Source: Bacillota bacterium
GTDB taxonomy: Bacteria; Bacillota; Clostridia; Lachnospirales; Lachnospiraceae
Direction of reading: 5' to 3'
Assembly: GCA_030526045.1 (NCBI GenBank)
Contig: JAUNDN010000011.1
Location: 1-64,000, forward strand
Length of the DNA stretch: 64,000 nt
The notes beneath the pieces were generated by a model. That model did no database searches, was not told the DNA's origin, and worked only from the letters and a program-made list of their open reading frames with translations. How positions within the stretch are numbered: the stretch's first letter is position 1; the number at the start of each line of letters is the position of its first letter. This document shows positions 33,085-41,051 of this stretch, in pieces. A program made the position numbers and the translations under genes.

Positions 33085-34260
33085 TTATTGTATCATAACC
33101 ATACCTCCCATCGCCACTTGCCTATGACAACCTGCAAATACTGACCGATAAGCTTCCTCCGCCTTAAGGGCAATCCTGCTGCTTTCATAGCTGCCGGCAG
33201 TTGCTAATGCTCCCTGACTTAGATAGTCAATTTCCTTTTTTTCAAGAATATCCATCAGTTTTTCAGCAAAAGCTCTTTCCGACACTTGTATCATATATCC
33301 ATTCATCCCATTTTGAACAATATCCTCTGTACCGGTAGCCTGCAGCGCCAGCACGGGAGTTCCCGCCGCCATTGCTTCCAGAAGAACAATTCCCTGTGTT
33401 TCTGATTCGGAAGCAAAAAGGAACAAATCGGAAGCGTGGCAGTAATTTTTAATTTCTTCATTTTGCACCTTTCCCACAAAACAGATCTCATCCTTTAATC
33501 CAAGTGCCTCTGCCTTCTGCTTAAGCCTTTTCCTCTCGGGTCCCTCCCCGACCATGGCAAACCGGAAATCTGCCCCGTTTTTCTCTTTGAAAATCCGCAG
33601 ACTATTCAGCAAAAAATCCAGATTTTTTTCCTTTGCCAGTCTTGCTACCGTTAAGAACAAATACCTCCGTCCCTTAAGAAGCCCTTCTCTTATCTCCCGG
33701 GACCGGGCTTCATCCGGGAAATAAGAATCCTTCGTCAGCCCGGTAGGAAGCACCCTGATTGGTGGAGCAATCTGGATTTCTTCAAGATGCTCCTTAATTT
33801 TCTGCGTGGGAGCAATCACCAGATCACACTGCTTCGTACAGCTTCTTATGTAATAGGGCAGCAATCCGGCAAGGCCGGACATGCCGATATAATGAAGATA
33901 CTGCTCATACCGGGTGTGATAAGTGAAAACCAGAGGGATTTGATACTTCCGGGACAAATACCTTGCAGTACGCCCGATCAGCATGGGATGATGCACATGG
34001 ATCACATCAAAATTCCCTTCTCTGAAGCTTCTTTCAATTTGCGGGTCCAGACTGTACGGTACCGAAAAGCCACAGGCAACTCCCCGGATCAGGGAACGAT
34101 ACCTGACAACATCTGCTTCCTCCTCCTGATCATCATAGCTCGGAGCAAAGACCACCACCTGATGGCCACGTCTTCGCAGCCCTTCTGTCAGCCTTTCAAC
34201 AGAGATTGGCACACCTGCTACAAAAGGTTTATAATTGTTCGTCATCATTGCAATCTTCAT
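33085..34260 (-). CDS. GT4 glycosyltransferase (second)
   Basis: A 391-residue GT-B glycosyltransferase. KIAMMTNNYKPFVAGVPISV and FDVIHVHHPMLIGRTARYLS with FTYHTRYEQYLHYIG place it with diacylglycerol/polyprenyl and mannosyl transferases of GT4. The donor domain has TVARLAKEKNLDFLLNSLR and the E-x7-E of FASESETQGIVLLEAMAAGT. GGAGG lies eight bases before the ATG at 34260. It is about 30 percent similar in layout to the enzyme at 18616 but is not preceded by PhoP-type repeats. DedA (34292) is upstream in the same unit and the two-component system is downstream. Its acceptor is probably a lipid; not proven. Confidence 0.86.
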   Translation of the reverse strand: MKIAMMTNNYKPFVAGVPISVERLTEGLRRRGHQVVVFAPSYDDQEEEADVVRYRSLIRGVACGFSVPYSLDPQIERSFREGNFDVIHVHHPMLIGRTARYLSRKYQIPLVFTYHTRYEQYLHYIGMSGLAGLLPYYIRSCTKQCDLVIAPTQKIKEHLEEIQIAPPIRVLPTGLTKDSYFPDEARSREIREGLLKGRRYLFLTVARLAKEKNLDFLLNSLRIFKEKNGADFRFAMVGEGPERKRLKQKAEALGLKDEICFVGKVQNEEIKNYCHASDLFLFASESETQGIVLLEAMAAGTPVLALQATGTEDIVQNGMNGYMIQVSERAFAEKLMDILEKKEIDYLSQGALATAGSYESSRIALKAEEAYRSVFAGCHRQVAMGGMVMIQ

Positions 34261-34291
34261 TTTGCAAGCCTCCTTCCTCACCCATTGCTTC

Positions 34292-34816
34292 TCACATCAG
34301 ATACTGCAAAAGGGCGTCTCCGAAGAAATAGCCCGAACCGACAAAAAAAAGATTCCAGACCAGAATACCAAGTGTCGAACTGACTGTATAATTCATCAGA
34401 TTCATTTTGGATACTCCTGCGGGAATAGAGATCAATGTGCGGATCATAGGGATCAGCTTTCCCACAAAGATTCCGACACTGCCATGAGCCCTCACCCATG
34501 CAAGTTTTTTCTCCACCGCACTGCGCTTTGCAGGAAATTTATTCAGATACTTTTCCATAACCAGTTCGCCGCCCCGATACCCCAGCCCATACAATATCAG
34601 GCTTCCTGTAAGCCCCGCAGCAACCGTGATGGCAAGGGCCGGGAGAAAACCGATCCGCCCCTTCGCCGCCCATAAGCCTGCCAAAGGCATAATAACTCCC
34701 GCCGGAAATCCCGGCAGATTTAAGTACTCCAATAATACAGTCACAAAAATTGCAATAGCTCCATACCTGCTAAAGTATTCCATAATCATTTCCAGTGTCA
34801 TTTCCGTCACATCCAT
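34292..34816 (-). CDS. DedA family membrane protein
   Basis: A 174-residue DedA/SNARE-associated family protein with about five helices. Conserved features are EYLNLPGFPAGVIMPLAGLW in the first re-entrant region, the basic loop and GKLIPMIRTLISIPAGVSKM, which carries the G-[KR]-x-[IV]-P-x-[IV]-R motif. Family members move undecaprenyl phosphate or phosphatidylethanolamine across the membrane; one Bacillus member (UptA) recycles undecaprenyl phosphate. The ATG has GAGG ten bases upstream. Followed 31 bp later by the GT4 gene, so they are probably co-transcribed. Confidence 0.92.
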   Translation of the reverse strand: MDVTEMTLEMIMEYFSRYGAIAIFVTVLLEYLNLPGFPAGVIMPLAGLWAAKGRIGFLPALAITVAAGLTGSLILYGLGYRGGELVMEKYLNKFPAKRSAVEKKLAWVRAHGSVGIFVGKLIPMIRTLISIPAGVSKMNLMNYTVSSTLGILVWNLFFVGSGYFFGDALLQYLM

Positions 34817-34954
34817 CCTTTCTTTCGTCCTCTTTTTTTTCTATAACGAAAAAGAACGGAAAATCCTTTCAGCTTTTGAATCACTGTTATCAATATACAT
34901 GGAATTTCTAAAGCAGACCCTGCGAGAATTCTTAAAACTTTCTAAAGAAAAGGA

Positions 34955-34983
34955 CAAAAAAAGAGCCCGTTATCAAGGCTCTT
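34955..34983 (-). terminator. Terminator of the GGDEF gene
   Basis: On the minus strand AGAGCC (34978-34983) pairs with GGCTCT (34962-34967), followed by seven T residues. It lies between the diguanylate cyclase gene and the DedA promoter region. Confidence 0.8.
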
Positions 34984-35006
34984 TCCACTCATACCGTTTT
35001 CAATTT

Positions 35007-36053
35007 TTATCCTTCTTCATTTTTGTAACAGACTACACGGTTTCTTCCACTGTTCTTTGCTTCATACAAAGCCTGATCTGCCCAGACGATTGCCTTATGG
35101 TAATCTGTTCCGTCATAACTGCTGATTCCCATGGAAATGGTAATCTTGCAGATACCGTTATCGCCACTTTCAATCTTTTGACGGATACTCTCTGCAATAT
35201 TTTTTGCATTGGTCAGGGGACACCCCGGTAAAATCACAAGAAACTCCTCACCGCCCCAGCGAATTACATAATCCGAAGATCGGATCACCTGCTTTATCGT
35301 ATCCACAAGATAGATCAAAACCTTATCACCTGCATCATGCCCGTATGTATCATTTACCTTCTTAAAATAATCAATATCTGTTATTATGATACAGGTTTCA
35401 CGACTGTTATCAACGAGGAGCTTCCTATCATTTTCATCACAAATTTCCACCAGTTTATTCCGGTTAAATGCCTTTGTCAGTTGATCCATCGTCAAGGCCT
35501 TCTCAAGCTCAAGCTTGGTTTTGTACTGATCTGCATAGACCTTTTCCATCACATAGTTTACGGCACAGATTCCCACCACACAGGGAATTCCCAGAGTCAG
35601 CATCAGATTAAGACTCTCATAATGATTGAATAAATTAGATATCAGAATGTTGGCAACCACAAGCACATGAAATAAGGTGCTATAGCCAAACGGCGCACAA
35701 AATCCGACTGCAAAGAACATCAAGTGCATAATAATAAAGCCTTCATTTGCATGCTGCCGGATCGGTAAATAGTAAATTGCCCATATGGTACACCACATGA
35801 TCCCATGAACGATCAGATAGGTGAACGGTACCATGATCCTGTAGTCCGTTACCTTCCTGCTCACCAGCAAAAAAAGCAGCATCGGAAGCAGAATAAAGGT
35901 TCTCGGAAGAAGTGTCTCCCACGCAAATCTTCCAAACAGCTGGCAGTCTGACACAAAATAGGTGACCGAGGCCAGACTTGCAACCACAACTACCCATCTG
36001 TTAAATTCTCTATAGTAATCATACTTAGACTGATAAAAAAATTGTTTCTCCAT
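35007..36053 (-). CDS. Membrane diguanylate cyclase (GGDEF)
   Basis: A 348-residue protein with six membrane helices in the first 185 residues and a GGDEF domain (about 190-345). The active site is RWGGEEFLVIL, a functional GGEEF. DQLTKAFNRNKLVEICDEND is the usual domain start, and YDGTDYHKAIVWADQALYEA follows as the substrate-binding end. The RxxD inhibitory site upstream of the signature (about five residues before) is not clearly present. It should make cyclic di-GMP in response to a membrane signal. No EAL domain is nearby. No strong ribosome binding site precedes the ATG. Monocistronic, with a terminator. Confidence 0.93.
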   Translation of the reverse strand: MEKQFFYQSKYDYYREFNRWVVVVASLASVTYFVSDCQLFGRFAWETLLPRTFILLPMLLFLLVSRKVTDYRIMVPFTYLIVHGIMWCTIWAIYYLPIRQHANEGFIIMHLMFFAVGFCAPFGYSTLFHVLVVANILISNLFNHYESLNLMLTLGIPCVVGICAVNYVMEKVYADQYKTKLELEKALTMDQLTKAFNRNKLVEICDENDRKLLVDNSRETCIIITDIDYFKKVNDTYGHDAGDKVLIYLVDTIKQVIRSSDYVIRWGGEEFLVILPGCPLTNAKNIAESIRQKIESGDNGICKITISMGISSYDGTDYHKAIVWADQALYEAKNSGRNRVVCYKNEEG

Positions 36054-36124
36054 ACATTACCATAGTATAGCAAAGCACTCCGTTTTGCATCGATTAATTG
36101 CTCTTATTTCTCACAAAAATTTCG

Positions 36125-36157
36125 ACAAAAAAACACCGGCAGATAGTATCTGCCGGT
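36125..36157 (-). terminator. Terminator of the glnA-ANTAR unit
   Basis: ACCGGCAGA and TCTGCCGGT (36135-36143 with 36149-36157) form a perfect nine-base-pair stem with a five-base loop. On the minus strand seven T residues follow. Confidence 0.9.
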
Positions 36158-36167
36158 AAAAAATTCA

Positions 36168-36716
36168 CTATTTCATCATCGTAAGCACCATCTGGGCTGT
36201 CTCTACCATGTTGGTACCACTATCCATGCTGCATTTCTGGATATACCTGTGTGCTTCTTCCTCGGACATATGATTTCGATTCATCAGCACTTCCTTGGCA
36301 TCCTTGATTAGCCTTACTTCCTCTGCATTTCTCTCCCTTGGTTTTGAGCGCAGCTTTCGCCTTCTCCGCTCAATTCCCTGCGCCATCATGTCTACCGTAT
36401 TGATCAGATCGTGAACCTTAAGAGGCATGGTCAGACAAATGATTCCTTGTTCAATCATGCCTCCTCCGATGATCTGCTGTGATGCCATAAGCAACATTTC
36501 AAAACCGAAAGGAAGACAATCGTGCAGTTGGGAGTAGATCATGTCCGCAAGCTTGTACCCGCAAATAATGATACCATCATTCAGATTATCTGCCATAGCT
36601 ATTGCCTGGGCCCCTGTGGTGCAGACCCCCGAAACCGAAATGCCGTTTCTGACCAGCAGATTTTTCATGTTCTTGGCATCATCTATCTTGGGGAGGACTA
36701 CTATTATGCCGGTCAT
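36168..36716 (-). CDS. ANTAR-domain RNA-binding regulator next to glnA
   Basis: A 182-residue protein. The first 115 residues form a receiver-like fold whose expected phospho-acceptor is not clear (IIICGYKLADMIY). The last 60 residues are an ANTAR three-helix domain (RLIKDAKEVLMNRNHMSEEEAHRYIQ, split here: AKEVLMNRN, MSEEEAHRYIQK). ANTAR proteins bind paired hairpins in the leader of their target RNA and prevent termination. A homologue (NitR) sits behind glnA in Clostridium saccharobutylicum and is linked to nitrogen control. GGAGG precedes the ATG, and the gene lies 34 bp downstream of glnA. The glnA leader hairpin at 38135-38189 is the natural candidate target. Confidence 0.9.
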   Translation of the reverse strand: MTGIIVVLPKIDDAKNMKNLLVRNGISVSGVCTTGAQAIAMADNLNDGIIICGYKLADMIYSQLHDCLPFGFEMLLMASQQIIGGGMIEQGIICLTMPLKVHDLINTVDMMAQGIERRRRKLRSKPRERNAEEVRLIKDAKEVLMNRNHMSEEEAHRYIQKCSMDSGTNMVETAQMVLTMMK

Positions 36717-36750
36717 GCAGGCACCTCCTCATCTCATTTGTCAAATATGC

Positions 36751-38085
36751 CTAGAACTGATTTAAATACTGGTTGATTTCCCAATCCGTCACCTGGGAAC
36801 GGTAATTTGCCCATTCCGCTCTCTTGGCCTCTATATATTTGGATGACACATGCGCTCCCAGCACGTCCTTAATGAATTCGTCCTTTTCAAGTTCATTCAC
36901 AGCCTCAATCAGCGTTCCTGGGATTGCTTCAATGCCAAGCGCTTTCTTTTCTTCCTCTGACATGGCAAAGATATTGCAATCTACGCTTGCAGGAGGCTCT
37001 ATCTTGTTCTTAATTCCGTCAAGACCGGCACGAAGGCAGACTGTCAGTGCCAGATACGGATTTGCAGAAGGATCCGGGCAGCGAAGCTCAATTCTGGTTC
37101 CCTCTCCTCTGGATGCCGGAATACGGATCAGCGGACTTCTGTTGGTTGCACTCCAAGCGATATAAACAGGTGCCTCATATCCCGGAACCAGTCTCTTATA
37201 GGAGTTTACCAGGGGATTGGTGATTGCTGTCATTCCCTTCATATGCTTAATGATACCGCCGATAAAATAATAAGCTTCCTTACTTAATCCCAACTTGTCC
37301 GAAGGATCATCAAAAATATTCTTACCGTCCTTGGAAAGTGACATATTGATATGCATGCCGGAACCATTTACGCCAAATTTCGGTTTCGGCATAAAGGTTG
37401 CATGAAGACCATGTCTTTTCGCAATGGTCTTCACCGCCAGCTTAAAGGTCATAATGTTATCTGCCGTAGCCAGTGCCTCATCATACCGGAAATCAATCTC
37501 ATGCTGTGCAGGCGCTACCTCATGATGAGATGCTTCAATGACAAATCCCATGTCCTCCAGCGTCAGAACCATATCTCTTCTGGCATTCTCTCCAAGATCC
37601 AACGGCCCTAAATCAAAATACCCTGCCTGTTCATGCGTAAGTGTTGTCGGCAGACCGTTTTCATCCGTATGGAACAGGAAAAATTCACATTCCGGCCCTA
37701 CCTCAAAGGAATAGCCCATATCAGCCGCTTCCTTGATCGCACGCTTTAAGATATAACGGGGATCCCCCTCAAACGGCTCTCCATTCGGACGATGCACATC
37801 ACAGATCAGCCTTGCAACCTTCCCCTGCTGAGGCCTCCACGGAAAGATTTCCAATGTACTAAGATCCGGATACAAATACATATCAGACTCTTCAATTCTC
37901 ACAAATCCCTCAATGGAAGAGCCGTCAAACATGCACTTATTGTCCAATGCCTTCTCAAGCTGACTTGACGTAATTGCAACATTCTTAAGACTTCCGAACA
38001 TATCCGTGAACTGCAGTCTGATGAATTCCACATCTTCATCATCCACAAGTGTCATGATATCTTCCTTCGTGTAATTCTTCATCAT
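36751..38085 (-). CDS. glnA: Glutamine synthetase type I
   Basis: Makes glutamine from glutamate, ammonia and ATP. The 444-residue protein is of the GSI-alpha type. Conserved blocks are [61 protein letters not shown] (the catalytic loop), [20 protein letters not shown] and [11 protein letters not shown]. The adenylylation tyrosine loop of the beta type is not present, so feedback control by GlnR or small inhibitors is more likely. Two adjacent Met codons could start it (38085 or 38082). It has a strong promoter (38200-38229) and a 100-base leader with a long hairpin, and it is followed by an ANTAR regulator. Confidence 0.97.
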   Translation of the reverse strand: MMKNYTKEDIMTLVDDEDVEFIRLQFTDMFGSLKNVAITSSQLEKALDNKCMFDGSSIEGFVRIEESDMYLYPDLSTLEIFPWRPQQGKVARLICDVHRPNGEPFEGDPRYILKRAIKEAADMGYSFEVGPECEFFLFHTDENGLPTTLTHEQAGYFDLGPLDLGENARRDMVLTLEDMGFVIEASHHEVAPAQHEIDFRYDEALATADNIMTFKLAVKTIAKRHGLHATFMPKPKFGVNGSGMHINMSLSKDGKNIFDDPSDKLGLSKEAYYFIGGIIKHMKGMTAITNPLVNSYKRLVPGYEAPVYIAWSATNRSPLIRIPASRGEGTRIELRCPDPSANPYLALTVCLRAGLDGIKNKIEPPASVDCNIFAMSEEEKKALGIEAIPGTLIEAVNELEKDEFIKDVLGAHVSSKYIEAKRAEWANYRSQVTDWEINQYLNQF

Positions 38086-38134
38086 AATGTTCTTTTTCCT
38101 TTCTCTTATCCCTTTTCATAAATCTGTTAGCAAT

Positions 38135-38189
38135 AAAGGCGCTCATATAACGACCGGACATACTGTCAGACCGATATAGGAACGCCTTT
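38135..38189 (-). promoter_or_regulatory. Long hairpin in the glnA leader
   Basis: AAAGGCG (38183-38189, minus strand) pairs with CGCCTTT (38135-38141). Inside are partly complementary CTATATCGG and CCGGTCGTTATAT arms and a small GACA-GTA-TGTC hairpin. The tail is only weakly T-rich (CGCCTTTATTGC). It is a candidate ANTAR target or attenuator. A classical two-hexaloop ANTAR site is not obvious. Confidence 0.45.
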
Positions 38190-38199
38190 GTTCTGTACT

Positions 38200-38229
38200 A
38201 TAATAACAATTGATTTGTGCGTTTGTCAA
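38200..38229 (-). promoter_or_regulatory. glnA: glnA promoter
   Basis: Perfect TTGACA (38224-38229) and TATTAT (38200-38205) on the minus strand with an 18-base spacer. Transcription would begin near 38193, giving a leader of about 108 bases. Confidence 0.75.
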
Positions 38230-38318
38230 TACTTTTCTCTGTTGCCTCGAGCCGGATTTTGGTCTAAAATCTCCACTCCCCTAATAGTATTATAAAAAGA
38301 ACTTCACGGGGATATCTT

Positions 38319-38807
38319 ATGAGCTCCAAAACCAAAATTGTTGTACTCCATCTGAAAGAACTGATCTATACCGGCATCTTTGCCCTTCTGGGAATATTAT
38401 TTATTATTCTGCTGATTATGATGTTCATACCAAAGGATAAAAAAGAAAGCAATGCAGTGGAAACTCCTACTGCCACCTATGTCCCCGGTATCTATACCAC
38501 CTCCCTGATCTTGAACGACAATGTAGTGGATGTAGAGGTTACCGTGGATGAGACCAATATCAACGATATCCGGATGGTAAATCTGGATGAAGCCGTAGCA
38601 ACCATGTTCCCGCTTCTGGAGCCTTCCTTTGATGATCTGGCACACCAGATTCTGGGAAGTCAGTCTCTGGACGGTATCACTTATGCGGATGACAATAAAT
38701 ATACCTCCATGGTGCTTCTGAATGCGATCAAGGCTTCCCTGGAAAAAGCGAAGACTCCTACGCCGTCTCCTTCCATGAGCCCCTCTGCTTCACCGGACGC
38801 CTCGTAA
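38319..38807 (+). CDS. Membrane-anchored, FMN_bind-like degenerate protein
   Basis: A 162-residue single-pass protein. The helix is at about 15-36 and an outer domain follows (about 55-145). It ends in a Thr/Ser/Pro tail (TPTPSPSMSPSASPDAS). The outer domain follows the pattern of FMN-binding (FMN_bind) domains: PGIYTTSLILNDNVVDVEVT, INDIRMVNLDEAVATMF, then QSLDGITYADDNKYTSMVLL. The last corresponds to the place where FMN_bind proteins have SGATYTS with a flavinylated Thr. Here it is ADDNKYTS, so the covalent flavin site is absent. GGGGAT lies seven bases before the ATG. A cofactor-free role is likely; function is not known. Confidence 0.65.
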   Translation: MSSKTKIVVLHLKELIYTGIFALLGILFIILLIMMFIPKDKKESNAVETPTATYVPGIYTTSLILNDNVVDVEVTVDETNINDIRMVNLDEAVATMFPLLEPSFDDLAHQILGSQSLDGITYADDNKYTSMVLLNAIKASLEKAKTPTPSPSMSPSASPDAS

Positions 38808-38856
38808 TTCCTGTGTTTCGAAACCATTACCGAACACTGAATAACTTTAGTCCATA

Positions 38857-38889
38857 AATGACGGGAGTAGCTTGGCTACTCCCGTCATT
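38857..38889. terminator. Strong bidirectional terminator
   Basis: A perfect 15-base-pair stem, AATGACGGGAGTAGC (38857-38871) and GCTACTCCCGTCATT (38875-38889), with a three-base loop. It lies between two convergent genes and can serve both. Confidence 0.9.
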
Positions 38890-38896
38890 AAAAGGG

Positions 38897-39898
38897 CTAT
38901 GTATTCTGTTCTCCTAAAACCACCGGCAATATTTTCTGCTCGATAAAGTCAACCCTGTCAAAGATTCTCGGTTTAAAAGTTCCCGCAACTCCGATCGACA
39001 CTTTTTTCTCCGGATTCACGTAGATCACATTTCCCCCGTCACCGATTGCAGCAAAACTACGCTTTTCCTTGTCCGATATCCACCACAGATAGCCGTAGGA
39101 CATATACCCAAAACGCTCATCCAATGTCTGGTAGGGGGTTGTCACCTCCCGGATCCACTTATCACTCAGGATTCGTCTTCCCCGAAATACACCGCCCTCT
39201 AAACACATCTGTCCGATTCTTGCCATATCTGTCGCCGACAAAGTCAATCCCCAGCCGGCCGTCACTGTATTTTTCGGATCTGAATACCATTCATGCTTTC
39301 TCGGATTCTTATTCATTAGGAAGTCAAACTGATCCTCCTTTGAGCTGTCACCATGATTTACCGATTCGGGAATTCCAAGAGGACTAAACAGATATTCATT
39401 CGCAAAATCCAGGAGCTTCCTGCCGGATGCCTGTTCGATCACACCTACCAGAATCTGGATACCCAGAGTAGCATATGTGAATGTACCGGTAAGTCCGCCT
39501 CGGCCCCCGAGCAGATCCAGAGCTGCCTTCGTCCAGTCCTCGCTGGTACACACCTTGGTCCATGGCTCCGACTTGTATTTATAGGACGCCGTCATGGTGA
39601 GAAGATGGTAGAGGGTTACATCATAAATCGTTTTCTCCCCTCTCTTCACAGAATACTCCGGGAAAAATTCGAGAACCTTCTGTTCCACGCTTACGATATA
39701 ACCTCTGTCCATCGCAATTCCCACAAGAAGAGCGATTACGCTCTTGGTTACGGACATCACATTTAAGGCATCCCCCGGACCAAAACCATGCCAATAATCC
39801 TCATAGCAGACATTCCCATCCTGCATCACGGTAATTTCACAAATATTCGGTTCGGATTCTTCCACCAGCCTGTGCAGTGCTATAATTGTTTGATTCAT
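38897..39898 (-). CDS. Serine hydrolase of the beta-lactamase class C fold
   Basis: A 333-residue hydrolase without a signal peptide. The Ser-x-x-Lys motif is SVTK (about 50-53) within NVMSVTKSVIALLVGIAMDR. Further signature pieces are LTMTASYKYKSEPW, TYATLGIQILVGVIEQASG (the Tyr motif is YAT rather than YxN) and GDGGNVIYVNPEKKVSIGV near the C-terminus in place of KTG. These substitutions are typical of esterase/peptidase-like members of the family rather than true AmpC enzymes. GGAGGAAG lies 11 bases upstream. It is likely cytoplasmic. Substrate unknown. Confidence 0.86.
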   Translation of the reverse strand: MNQTIIALHRLVEESEPNICEITVMQDGNVCYEDYWHGFGPGDALNVMSVTKSVIALLVGIAMDRGYIVSVEQKVLEFFPEYSVKRGEKTIYDVTLYHLLTMTASYKYKSEPWTKVCTSEDWTKAALDLLGGRGGLTGTFTYATLGIQILVGVIEQASGRKLLDFANEYLFSPLGIPESVNHGDSSKEDQFDFLMNKNPRKHEWYSDPKNTVTAGWGLTLSATDMARIGQMCLEGGVFRGRRILSDKWIREVTTPYQTLDERFGYMSYGYLWWISDKEKRSFAAIGDGGNVIYVNPEKKVSIGVAGTFKPRIFDRVDFIEQKILPVVLGEQNT

Positions 39899-40029
39899 GT
39901 ACTATTCACTTCCTCCATTTTCTCTCATCAACCGGTTAATGAAGTCATTCAGTACTGATATGAATCAACAATAACTTGATTAAAAATTGATTGCAACTAT
40001 TTTTTTTAACTTTTTTCTATTCGGTAATA

Positions 40030-40062
40030 CAAAAAGGAATGGTCAGAAACGCCATTCCTTAA
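40030..40062 (-). terminator. Orphan terminator in a divergent intergenic region
   Basis: On the minus strand AAGGAATGG and CCATTCCTT (40052-40060 with 40034-40042) form a perfect nine-base-pair stem followed by TTTTTG. It lies between two divergent genes, so it would stop transcription coming from the minus strand of the creatininase-like gene. The 279-bp region holds this and the plus-strand promoter at 40103-40131. Confidence 0.65.
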
Positions 40063-40102
40063 TTTCCTTTAGAATACCATATTTCCCCGCAAAAATAAAG
40101 TC

Positions 40103-40131
40103 TTGTTTTTTGAAAAACGCCGGTGTATAAA
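40103..40131 (+). promoter_or_regulatory. Promoter of the creatininase-like gene
   Basis: TTGTTT (40103-40108), a 17-base spacer and TATAAA (40126-40131). Transcription would start near 40138, about 40 bases before the start codon. Confidence 0.55.
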
Positions 40132-40177
40132 TGCTATACAGATTTTGTAACGGAAATCATTGAAGGAGGGCTTTCTT

Positions 40178-41005
40178 ATGCAGCAATTTTTAACAGACAC
40201 TATGGTACATATGAACTGGAAGGAAATAAAAGAGGCCGGTGCCAAAAAGCTTCCGGTTCTGTTTCCGCTAGGTGTAATTGAGGAACATGGACCACATTTA
40301 CCTCTTGGTTCGGATATTCTTTGGAGCAACTATATCTGCAGGGAAGTAAAAAAGACTTTGGAACAGCGCGGGAAAAAGGCTTTGATTGCACCTCCATATT
40401 ATTATGGTATCAATCATTGTACAGGTATTTTCCCAGGTTCCTTTTCGTTAAGGTCTGAAACCTTTGAACAGGTATTGTTTGAAATATTCGATAATCTGCG
40501 CGCTTTCGGCTTTACAGAAGTATATTGCTTTAATTATCATGGTGATCCGGTTCATATTCGTTCCATCCTAAGCGCAGTCAAGAGGGCAAACAGTGCGTTG
40601 CATATGAACATCAGATATGTTATGGAGGTCATGGATTTAGAACTGAATGGTATGACGGGGAATGAAGAATTTCTATCTGTGTTTGAACCCCAGTATAAAA
40701 TGGAATGGTTTGAAGGTGTGGATGAGGGTGAACAGGGACTGTTAGACATTCACGCAGGAGCCTTTGAAACCGGAATGCTCTACTATATGTATCCTGAGCT
40801 TGTTGACATTAATCTGGCAAAAACATTGGATTCCTACTCACTGACCTATGAAACACTTGATAAGTGGCTTGAAGGCGGAGATCGTACTTTAGAGGTTGTG
40901 CCCTTGGGTTATGCCGGCAATCCCAAAGGCTATGAAGCGGTACATAATATCGCCGGGGAAATAATAGAAGCTCAGGTTACGGCGATCTGCAAGAATATAA
41001 TTTGA
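40178..41005 (+). CDS. Creatininase family amidohydrolase
   Basis: A 275-residue protein of the creatininase/MftE-like family. Metal ligands appear in GVIEEHGPHLPLGSDI (E and H, D), FNYHGDPVHI (H) and HAGAFETGM (E). Family members hydrolyse cyclic amides such as creatinine and formamidopyrimidine intermediates. The start at 40178 follows AAGGAGG at ideal distance; the open frame six codons upstream begins with TTG. Single gene with its own promoter. No creatine pathway or mycofactocin genes are nearby, so the substrate is open. Confidence 0.85.
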   Translation: MQQFLTDTMVHMNWKEIKEAGAKKLPVLFPLGVIEEHGPHLPLGSDILWSNYICREVKKTLEQRGKKALIAPPYYYGINHCTGIFPGSFSLRSETFEQVLFEIFDNLRAFGFTEVYCFNYHGDPVHIRSILSAVKRANSALHMNIRYVMEVMDLELNGMTGNEEFLSVFEPQYKMEWFEGVDEGEQGLLDIHAGAFETGMLYYMYPELVDINLAKTLDSYSLTYETLDKWLEGGDRTLEVVPLGYAGNPKGYEAVHNIAGEIIEAQVTAICKNII

Positions 41006-41051
41006 CGTAGTTAAGTCACAGAATCCCAAAATAAGGATACGCTTCCTCCTA

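Noticed and set aside
33100-33140. Separate promoter for the response regulator gene
   Set aside because: TACAAT-like bases are present near 33070, but no -35 at proper spacing is found, so co-transcription from the GT4/DedA unit is equally possible.
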